DNA from: Pseudonocardiaceae bacterium
Lineage (GTDB): Bacteria; Actinomycetota; Actinomycetes; Mycobacteriales; Pseudonocardiaceae
NCBI GenBank assembly: GCA_025937115.1
Contig: JAICSB010000192.1
Coordinates: forward strand, 1-6,361
Length of the DNA: 6,361 bases
Direction of reading: 5' to 3'
Under the pieces are notes generated by a model, which was not told the DNA's origin, ran no database searches, and saw nothing but the letters and a program-made list of their open reading frames with translations. This document shows positions 1 to 5,445 of this stretch, piece by piece; the first letter of the stretch is position 1; each line of letters opens with the position of its first letter. A program made the position numbers and the translations under genes.

Positions 1-2
1 CG

Positions 3-965
3 TTAGCCCGCCTCGGACCGCGCGAGGTGATCGGATCTGCGGATCGCCGCGCGAGCCCGCTGCGCCACCGCCTCGGCTAACTCTGGGGGTGTCCGGACCA
101 CGACATCGGCACCTAGCCCCAGCACCAGACGCACCATCCACTCGGTCTCGGCGTAGCGCATTCGTATCGTCACCGCTCCCCCTTCACCCTCGATCAGCTC
201 ATCCACCGGGTAGTACTCCGCCACCCAGCGAGCGTCCGGGGCGAGCGTGAGCACGGCGACCTGCTGGTCTGGCTGGGCGCGGAACAGGCCGCCCGACACG
301 TCGGTGGGTCGGGCCTGCGGCGGTGGCATCGCCGGCTCGTCCAGGGTGGTGACGTGCTCGATGCGGTCCAGCCGGAAGAGCCGCACGTCTTGCGCCCAGC
401 GGCACCAGGCTTCGAGGTAGCTGCGGCCTTCGACCAGGAGCAGCCGCATCGGGTCGACAGTGCGCTCACTGACCGTGTCCCGGGCCGGGGTGTAGTAGCG
501 GATATGCAGTGCCCGGCGGTGGTCCAGCGCGTCGCGCACCGCAGCCAACGCGGCCTCTTCCCTGGTGGCCAGGCCGACCACCACACCGTCAGCCTGCCCC
601 GCCGCTGCCTCGATCTTGGCCAATGCTCGGCGCACCGACCCGGCGTCGAGCACGCCGGGAGTCTTGGCCAGCGCTCGCAGCGCCACCACCAGTGCGGTCG
701 CCTCCGCGCCGGACAGCCGCAGCGGGCGTCGCATCCCGGCGTCGAAGGTGACCGTGACGGTGTCACCCTCGAAGGACAGGTCGATGAGATCACCCGGCCC
801 GTAGCCGGGCAGCCCACACATCCACAGCAGCTCCAGGTCACGGCGCAGCTGCGGGACCGTGACCGAGAAGTCGGCTGCCACCTCCTCGATCAGCACACCG
901 GGCCGAACCAGCAAGTAGGGCACCAGGGCCAACAGCCGGGGCAACCGGTGCGCGACGCCCTCCAT
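3..965 (-). CDS. pafC: PafC-like WYL-domain transcriptional regulator
   Basis: A complete 320-residue protein with the layout and length of PafC. An N-terminal winged-helix region (about residues 6-60) contains the characteristic stretch WMCGLPGYGPGDL (48-60). A WYL domain follows at about 145-210, where RSYLEAWC (181-188) takes the WYL position, and a C-terminal WCX-type region covers about 235-315. In mycobacteria PafB and PafC form a heterodimer that activates the LexA/RecA-independent DNA-damage response, and WYL domains are thought to sense a nucleic-acid ligand. The start is an ATG overlapping the pafB stop by one base (TGATG at 967-963), so translation is probably coupled to pafB. The gene ends with TAA at 5-3, just inside the window edge. 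No damage to the reading frame is visible. Family assignment is strong; the specific role is inferred from mycobacterial work. Confidence 0.93.
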   Translation of the reverse strand: MEGVAHRLPRLLALVPYLLVRPGVLIEEVAADFSVTVPQLRRDLELLWMCGLPGYGPGDLIDLSFEGDTVTVTFDAGMRRPLRLSGAEATALVVALRALAKTPGVLDAGSVRRALAKIEAAAGQADGVVVGLATREEAALAAVRDALDHRRALHIRYYTPARDTVSERTVDPMRLLLVEGRSYLEAWCRWAQDVRLFRLDRIEHVTTLDEPAMPPPQARPTDVSGGLFRAQPDQQVAVLTLAPDARWVAEYYPVDELIEGEGGAVTIRMRYAETEWMVRLVLGLGADVVVRTPPELAEAVAQRARAAIRRSDHLARSEAG

Positions 966-1942
966 CAGCCAGCGCTCCCGGCGGCCGCCAACAACCGGGC
1001 CCGCACCGCGGTAGCCAGTTCAGTGGGCTCCAGTACTACGGCGTCCGGTCCCAGCCCGGCTATCCATCGGGCGGCGACGTCATGGCCCGGCAGCTCCACC
1101 GCGACGACGTCGCCGGACACGTCCTGCACAGTCATCGTGTCCAGCACAGTGGCCCGTCGGCGCAGGCCGTACCCGCGACCGTGAGCCAGCCACAACCGGG
1201 CAGTGTGCGCCGCAGCCGGCGGTTCCGCGGAACCGGCCACGATCTTCAGAAGGTCGACTCCCAGTGGGCGTTGCACCGCCCCCGAAGCACCAACGGCGCG
1301 CACCGGCCCGACGATCCGGGAGACCCGGAAGCAGCGGACCGCGTCCCGATCGCGGTCGTGTCCCACCACGTACCAGCGGCCCCGCCAAGACACCACGCCC
1401 CACGGCTCGAGGATGCGCTCGGCGGGCTGCTCGGCCGGATGCCTGCGGTGCGAGAACGTCACAACCTGTCCCGTCTGGACCGCCGAGATCAACGGGGTCA
1501 GTGCAGGTTCGGTGGCCCGGACCCGAGGTTGCACCAGCACTGAAGGCTCGGTGTCCACCTCCACGCCGGCAGCACGCAGCTTCAGCAACGCGCCGTTCGC
1601 GGCACCGGACAGCTGCGGAGAGTCCCACAGCCGAGCCGCCAGCGCGACAGCAGCGGCCTCGTCGGGTTCGAGATCGATATCGGGCAGCTCATAGTCCCGG
1701 CGGGCGATGCGGTAACCGTCGCCGGCCTCGAAACCGGGGATCCGGCCCGTCTCCAGGGGGACGCCCAGCTCCCGAAGCTCAGCCTTGTCCCGCTCGAACA
1801 TCCGGAAGAACGCTTCGTCGGAAGGCGCGTCGCCGTAGCCGGGCACAGTCCGCCGGATCCGCTCAGCGGGCAGGTACTGGCGGCTGGACAGCAGGCACAG
1901 CACCAGGTTGACCAGACGCTCGGCGCGGGCGGCAGCTGTCAC
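965..1942 (-). CDS. pafB: PafB-like WYL-domain transcriptional regulator
   Basis: A complete 325-residue protein matching PafB in length and order: an N-terminal helix-turn-helix region (about 5-80, including the motif FRMFERDKAELRELG), a linker, a WYL domain (about 145-215) with RGRWYVVGHDRDRDAVRCF (188-206), and a C-terminal WCX-type region. It is the expected partner of the PafC-like protein encoded just downstream; the two genes overlap by one base. The start taken is GTG at 1942-1940, which gives the usual PafB N-terminus (MTAAARAERLVNLVLCLLSS); no strong ribosome binding site is visible before it. In many actinobacteria pafBC follows pafA and the proteasome genes. Here the DNA upstream of pafB is a divergent accessory region, so the pair heads its own transcription unit. 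The gene appears intact and is coded like a conserved chromosomal gene. Confidence 0.92.
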   Translation of the reverse strand: MTAAARAERLVNLVLCLLSSRQYLPAERIRRTVPGYGDAPSDEAFFRMFERDKAELRELGVPLETGRIPGFEAGDGYRIARRDYELPDIDLEPDEAAAVALAARLWDSPQLSGAANGALLKLRAAGVEVDTEPSVLVQPRVRATEPALTPLISAVQTGQVVTFSHRRHPAEQPAERILEPWGVVSWRGRWYVVGHDRDRDAVRCFRVSRIVGPVRAVGASGAVQRPLGVDLLKIVAGSAEPPAAAHTARLWLAHGRGYGLRRRATVLDTMTVQDVSGDVVAVELPGHDVAARWIAGLGPDAVVLEPTELATAVRARLLAAAGSAG

Positions 1943-2191
1943 GGGGGCAGCCTACGGCCAGCTCCACGAGCCCGGTCGAAGAGCGCTCGTGTAACTTGGC
2001 GGTAGCGCCCTTGACGGTCACGGCTTTCTGCCTAGTCGGGTGCCACCTCATATAGGCCACGGCGCCGCCGCCGGCCACGTCTGCGTACATGTACAGCCCG
2101 ATGGACCTCCAGCTGGATCGATGTCGCCCGACGCTGCCTGAGCAGTCGACGTCATTGCTGCGGTCGGTCGCCTCTCCAAGAAGGTCATCGC
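1943..2191. other. Divergent intergenic region between pafB and the glycosyltransferase remnant
   Basis: No coding region is convincing here. Being divergent, it should carry the pafB promoter on the minus strand and the promoter of the carbohydrate genes on the plus strand. Only weak signals are visible. A TTGACG hexamer at 2011-2016 is followed 16 bases later by TAGTCG (2033-2038), which is a poor -10 match. A 10-base palindrome GTACATGTAC lies at 2085-2094. I see no convincing PafBC-type damage promoter. The sequence AAGAAGG at 2178-2184 is a good ribosome binding site for the ATG at 2192. Confidence 0.5.
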
Positions 2192-3160
2192 ATGCGCATT
2201 GGACTTCTAGCCCCGCCGTGGATTCCCGTCCCCTCGCCCGCCTACGGCGGTATCGAGCGGGTCGTCGCCCTGCAGGCTGCGGTCTGGCCGCCGCCCGCCA
2301 CGACGTGACGCTTGTCGCCGCGCCGGGCTCGACCATTCCCGGAGTCCGGGTGGTCTCACCGTTCGACGCCCTACCGGCCCAGATCGGGATGGCGACCGAC
2401 GAGTGGCGCCACGTGCTCGGGGGGCCGGACGCACTGGCCGACGTCGGCGCCGCACCTGCCCTTCGCCGGTGTTTGCTACAACGCGGTCGACGTCGAGGAG
2501 GTCCCCTTCCGCGCCAGCTCGGAGGGCTACCTGGCCTTCCTCGGTCGGATGGCGCCCGAGAAGGGCGCCGCTGAGGCGATCGCGCTGGCCCGCGACGCCG
2601 ACCTGCCGCTGCTGATCGCCGCCAAGTGTCGCGAACCGGCCGAGCAGGCGTACTTCCAGCGCGAAATTGCGCCGCATCTCGGACCCGATGTGGTCTTCCT
2701 CGGCGAGCTCGGCCGCGAGGCAACTTACGACTTCCTCTCCCGGGCCGCAGCCATGCTCTTTCTGGCTTCCCGGCGTGAGCCGTTCAGCACGGTGCTCGTC
2801 GAGGCCATGGCCTGCGGCACGCCGGTGCTGGCCACCGACAAGGGCGCGGTCGCGGAGATCGTGCTCGACGGCGTCACTGGGTTCGTCCGGAATACCACCG
2901 CTGAGCTTGCCGCGGTGATCGGGCGGATCGGTGAGATCGATCGGGCAGCCTGCCGTAGCCACGTCGCCGAGCATTTCTCCACGGCGGTAATGGTGCGCAG
3001 TTACGCTAAGTTGCTCACCCCGATGCATGGCTTGCGGGTGCTGACGCCGGCGGCGCCGATGGTCTTCAGCGCACCCACGCTCTCAATCGGGCCGCTGGTG
3101 GCTCAGCACGACCTGCCGCGGATACCGGCGGCGTTCACGGCACGCCGAGCGGCCGGATGA
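2192..3160 (+). pseudogene. Broken GT4-family glycosyltransferase
   Basis: The start is clear: AAGG (2181-2184), then ATG at 2192, opening with MRIGLLAPPWIPVPSPAYGG, the usual N-terminus of an actinobacterial GT4 group. That frame stops at 2306-2308. The family sequence resumes one frame over (LAAARHDVTLVAAPGSTIPG) from about 2283, as expected if one G was lost from GGG at 2281-2282. Around 2440-2460 the frame changes again: GGPDALADV in the middle frame is followed by FAGVCYNAVDVEEVPF in the first frame, with about 70-80 usual residues absent, including the normal HDH-type segment. The C-terminal Rossmann half is well kept, with the E-x7-E nucleotide-sugar motif EPFSTVLVE (about 2779-2805) and ACGTPVLATDKGAVAEIV. 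A 40-odd-residue tail follows the usual end. Members normally act in the cytoplasm on sugar nucleotides; this copy cannot encode a working enzyme. An assembly error is the alternative explanation for the first frameshift. Confidence 0.85.
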
Positions 3161-4079
3161 CCGCCGGTGAAGTGTCGGACTTCGACCGCCAGGACTTCGA
3201 CGGCGTCGCGCCACAAGGAGTGCTCGCCGGGCCAGCACGGACCGCAGCCATCGGCCGGCCTGACGTGGTGGTGCACAGCCAGCCCGAGCGGCTGGCCCGC
3301 GGTTGCCTGCGTTCGCTGACCGACCTCGACGCGCTGAGCATCCCCGATGACCAGGACGGCTCACGGCGCCTGCTCGCCGCTGGCATCCCGTGGTTCGTCG
3401 CGTTGTTCGGTCGAGACGTGTTGATCTCCAGTTACCAAGCCCGCGCATTCCGACCCGAGCTGATGCTGGCCGCGCTGGCCGCGCGGCAGGGCCGGGTCAG
3501 CGACCCAGGCAACGAGGAGCAACCAGGCAAGATCTTGCACGAGGTCCGGTTCGGCGACCGGCCGTGGCTGGGTGAGGGCACCGCGGGCGGGGCCCGCCCG
3601 TACTACGGCAGTGCCGACTCGACCCCGCTGTTCCTGATCATGCTGGGCGAGGCGCTGCGCTGGGGCGCTCCCCGCGAGGCCCGCACCGAGCTGCTGCCTG
3701 CCGCTCGGGCGGCGCTGGGCTGGCTTCGCGGTCCCGGCGACCCGGACCGCGACGGCCTGATCGAGTACGCAGCCACTGGACCGCGGTCCCTGGTCAACCA
3801 GGGCTGGAAGGACTCCGAGAACGCCGTGCAGTTCGCCGACGGCCGGCTCGCCAAGCCGCCGATCGCGATCGTCGAGGTGCAGGGCTACGCCTACCGGGCG
3901 CGCCGGCCGGGACTGTGTCGCTGAATCCCGTGCTACCGAGGGGGTTGCACCGCATCGAGGTCTACGGAATCCCCTTCCCCGGCGGCCAGCTGTCCCTCGC
4001 GCATGACGGCGATGGCACCAAGGTGATCGAAGCGCCGCCCGGTCTGCGGGTTGAGGCGCAAGCCAGGCTTTTCGGCTGA
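3157..4079 (+). pseudogene. Truncated amylo-alpha-1,6-glucosidase / glycogen-debranching-type glycoside hydrolase
   Basis: An open frame from ATG 3157 to TGA 3922-3924 (255 codons) overlaps the glycosyltransferase stop (ATGA at 3157-3160). It carries the central part of the actinobacterial debranching-enzyme-like (alpha/alpha)6 family: RSLTDLDAL (52-60), AGIPWFVALFGRD (75-87), PGKILHEVRFG (123-133), YYGSADSTPLFL (149-160), NQGWKDSENAVQF (214-226) and EVQGYAY (240-246). Full-length members have roughly 650-700 residues, with an N-terminal domain of about 200 residues. Here only about 50 residues precede RSLTDLDAL. Just after YRARR the family's C-terminal half is missing. From 3909 to the TGA at 4077-4079, in another frame, the family's closing segment reappears (LHRIEVYGIPFPGGQLSLA, then GDGTKVIEAPPGLRVEA). 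This fits loss of some 250-300 codons between about 3895 and 3909. Catalytic residues of the C-terminal barrel are therefore absent. The gene was probably co-transcribed with the glycosyltransferase; both names come from motif recognition only. Confidence 0.8.
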
Positions 4080-4104
4080 AACATCGCTGTCGTCGGCAGG
4101 AAAT

Positions 4105-4118
4105 TGGGGTTAACCCCA
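4105..4118. promoter_or_regulatory. Perfect 14-base palindrome, candidate operator upstream of the SbnA-like gene
   Basis: TGGGGTTAACCCCA is fully self-complementary with no loop, so it resembles a site for a dimeric repressor or activator more than a terminator. It lies 158 bases before the SbnA-like start and 25 bases after the stop of the debranching-enzyme remnant. It has the same pattern, TRGGGYTARCCCYA, as the palindrome at 5304-5319. The binding protein is unknown. Confidence 0.5.
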
Positions 4119-4203
4119 GGAATTCCAGAGGGAGGGCCCCTCGCAGTCCGGGTGCGCGCCCCATCGTTCGGCGTCGCCTCCTGCCGCATTCTTAGCACCC
4201 GGA

Positions 4204-4223
4204 GGGGCTGGCTTGTCAGCCCC
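4204..4223 (+). promoter_or_regulatory. Stem-loop in the leader of the SbnA-like gene
   Basis: GGGGCTG (4204-4210) pairs perfectly with CAGCCCC (4217-4223) around a six-base loop. No T-run follows, so it is not a typical intrinsic terminator. It overlaps the Shine-Dalgarno-like GGAGGGG at 4201-4207 and ends two bases before the ATG of the small Cys-Cys ORF, so it could control access to that site in the RNA. Confidence 0.45.
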
Positions 4224-4225
4224 AC

Positions 4226-4264
4226 ATGAGAAACATGGTGCGGCAGCGTGACTGCTGCGGATGA
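4226..4264 (+). CDS. Putative 12-codon leader peptide ending Cys-Cys-Gly
   Basis: The small frame reads MRNMVRQRDCCG and stops with TGA at 4262-4264. Two consecutive TGC codons (4253-4258) near the end resemble the poly-cysteine leader peptides described upstream of sulfur-metabolism genes in mycobacteria, where ribosome progress through Cys codons reports cysteine supply. The next gene encodes a cysteine-synthase-fold enzyme, which fits. The leader's stop is two bases before the SD of that gene and 12 bases before its GTG start, an arrangement suited to termination-reinitiation or SD masking by a stalled ribosome. A six-pair hairpin (4241-4257, one G-U pair) spans the first Cys codon. Weak points: the nearest SD-like sequence is 18 bases upstream, and that same SD is better spaced for a TTG at 4213 that opens a different 12-codon frame without Cys. 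Translation is unproven. Confidence 0.4.
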   Translation: MRNMVRQRDCCG

Positions 4265-4271
4265 GGCGAGG
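4265..4271 (+). promoter_or_regulatory. Ribosome binding site of the SbnA-like gene, next to the leader-peptide stop
   Basis: GGCGAGG lies five bases before the GTG at 4277 and decides that start. It begins immediately downstream of the TGA (4262-4264) of the putative leader peptide, so a ribosome on the Cys codons would cover it. Confidence 0.6.
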
Positions 4272-4276
4272 TCATC

Positions 4277-5266
4277 GTGTCGGTGATATCGGTTCCGCAG
4301 GACTTCAACGAGGAGAAGCTCTACGTCGACCTTCGGTCGATCTTCGGGCGCTCGCTGTTCCTGAAGTGCGAGGGTTTCAACTTCGCCGGCTCGATCAAGC
4401 TGAAGGCCGCAACCGAGATGGTCGAGGCCGCCGAGCGGGACGGACTCCTGACGCCGGGAGTTTCGGTGCTGGTCGAGTCCTCGTCCGGGAACCTGGGCGT
4501 GGCATTGAGCATGATCGCGGCGAGCAAGGGCTACCGGTTCGTGTGCGTGACCGACTCCCGCTGCAACCTAGCATCCAGGCGGCTGATGGAAGCGTTGGGC
4601 AGCCAGGTGCACATCATCGTCGAGCCGGCTGATATCGGCGGCTTCCTCGGCGCACGCCTCGACTACGTCCGCGCGCTGTGCGCCTCCGACGATCGGTACG
4701 TGTGGCTTAACCAGTACACCAATCCGAACAGTTGGAAGGCGCACTACCGCACGACAGCGCCGGCGATCGCCAGCGAGTTCCCGCGGCTGGACGTGCTGTT
4801 CGTCGGGGCCGGCACCACCGGGACGCTGATGGGCTGCGCACGCTACTTCCGGGAGTGGCACCGGCCGGTGCGGATGGTCGCAGTAGACAGCGTCGGCTCG
4901 GTGACCTTCGGGGGTGCGCCGGGGCGCCGGATGATTCCCGGCCTGGGCACGAGCGTCCGCCCGGAGCTGCTCGACGAGTCCTATGTCGACGAGGTGGTAT
5001 GGGTCGAGGAGGCGGACACCATCCGGGCCTGCCATCGCCTGGCTCGAAGCGGATTTTTGTTCGGCGGCTCCACCGGCACGGTGATCAGCGGCGCGATGGA
5101 CTGGCTGGCCCAGCATGACGCACGGGAACTCACCGCGGTGGCCATCGCCCCGGACCTCGGTGAGCGCTACCTCGACACCATCTACCAGACCAACTGGCTA
5201 CACGACCTTTACGGCGAGGACGTGCTCCGCTCCGACGAGCTGACCGCCGGTTCCCGGGCGGCCTGA
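4277..5266 (+). CDS. SbnA-like PLP-dependent synthase (diaminopropionate precursor biosynthesis)
   Basis: An intact 329-residue protein of the cysteine-synthase fold (type II PLP enzymes). The closest group I recognise is SbnA, which joins O-phospho-L-serine and L-glutamate to N-(1-amino-1-carboxyl-2-ethyl)-glutamate; SbnB then converts this to L-2,3-diaminopropionate. Visible features: the PLP lysine K41 in GSIKLKAA (39-45 region), the substrate loop ESSSGNLG (67-74), the phosphate-binding loop GAGTTGT (177-183), VAVDSVGSVTFGG (201-213), the pyridine-binding GGSTG (263-267), and the SbnA-like ending PDLGERYLDTIY (292-303). Two departures from CysK stand out: the N-terminal GNTPLV motif is absent, and the usual SxKDR is SIKLK. 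Start GTG 4277 has an SD five bases away. The gene lies before an NRPS gene and after a possible cysteine-responsive leader. No SbnB partner is in the window. A plain cysteine synthase is less likely; another beta-replacement enzyme remains possible. Confidence 0.82.
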   Translation: MSVISVPQDFNEEKLYVDLRSIFGRSLFLKCEGFNFAGSIKLKAATEMVEAAERDGLLTPGVSVLVESSSGNLGVALSMIAASKGYRFVCVTDSRCNLASRRLMEALGSQVHIIVEPADIGGFLGARLDYVRALCASDDRYVWLNQYTNPNSWKAHYRTTAPAIASEFPRLDVLFVGAGTTGTLMGCARYFREWHRPVRMVAVDSVGSVTFGGAPGRRMIPGLGTSVRPELLDESYVDEVVWVEEADTIRACHRLARSGFLFGGSTGTVISGAMDWLAQHDARELTAVAIAPDLGERYLDTIYQTNWLHDLYGEDVLRSDELTAGSRAA

Positions 5267-5303
5267 CCCCTACCAGCGACCCGTCGTCTGACGCCCCGGA
5301 CCG

Positions 5304-5319
5304 GTAGGGCTAGCCCTAC
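5304..5319. promoter_or_regulatory. Perfect 16-base palindrome, candidate operator upstream of the NRPS gene
   Basis: GTAGGGCTAGCCCTAC is fully self-complementary without a loop. It starts 37 bases after the SbnA-like stop and ends 126 bases before the NRPS start. Its 14-base core (5305-5318) shares the pattern TRGGGYTARCCCYA with the palindrome at 4105-4118. It has TAGG/CCTA arms, but their spacing differs from the 19-base iron box of DtxR/IdeR regulators. The binding protein is unknown. Confidence 0.55.
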
Positions 5320-5325
5320 TTCGAT

Positions 5326-5355
5326 TCGGGGGCCAGCTCTGCCGCCTCGGGGGCC
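5326..5355. repeat. Pair of 9-base direct repeats, 21 bases apart
   Basis: TCGGGGGCC occurs at 5326-5334 and again at 5347-5355, exactly two helical turns apart, in the promoter region of the NRPS gene and just after the palindrome. It could be a tandem site for a regulator, but the repeat is GC-rich and may be chance. Confidence 0.3.
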
Positions 5356-5421
5356 CGCACCATCGCCGGTCAGGGACTCCGTTGCCAGGCTTTCCACCAG
5401 TACACGACCAGGGAAAACGGC

Positions 5422-5440
5422 CCTTGGTGGGCCCAAGGAG
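5422..5440 (+). promoter_or_regulatory. NRPS ribosome binding site partly enclosed in a hairpin
   Basis: AAGGAG (5435-5440) is a strong SD five bases before the ATG at 5446 and fixes the NRPS start. CCTTGG (5422-5427) pairs perfectly with CCAAGG (5433-5438) around a five-base loop, so four of the six SD bases can be locked in the stem. Confidence 0.55.
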
Positions 5441-5445
5441 ACATC

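Noticed and set aside
2085..2094. Palindrome GTACATGTAC as an operator
   Set aside because: Only ten bases with simple self-complementary content and no second copy; chance is likely.
2270..2310. Programmed frameshift in the glycosyltransferase
   Set aside because: No slippery heptamer is visible, and the same gene has a second frame break with loss of conserved sequence, so decay is the simpler reading.
1863..2723. Minus-strand open frame across the pafB start and glycosyltransferase remnant
   Set aside because: Arg/Pro-rich translation without domains, crossing the pafB 5' end and the glycosyltransferase remnant, both of which have clear family matches.
2207..3028. Minus-strand open frame opposite the glycosyltransferase remnant
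   Set aside because: Antisense of conserved GT4 C-terminal motifs; no family features of its own.
3361..4164. Minus-strand open frame opposite the debranching-enzyme remnant
   Set aside because: Shadow of the plus-strand family sequence; composition is Arg/Gly/Pro-rich without motifs.
4204..4223. Intrinsic terminator after the debranching-enzyme remnant
   Set aside because: No T-rich tract follows the stem and it is 125 bases beyond the remnant's end, next to the following gene's leader.
4261..4632. ATG-started plus-strand frame overlapping the SbnA-like gene
   Set aside because: It lies in another frame of a gene with a full set of PLP-enzyme motifs, and its translation is Arg/Gly-rich.
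5300..5322. DtxR/IdeR iron box suggested by TAGG…CCTA arms in the palindrome
   Set aside because: The arms are six bases apart; the 19-base iron box consensus (TTAGGTTAGSCTAACCTAA) needs nine. The odd/even symmetry also differs.
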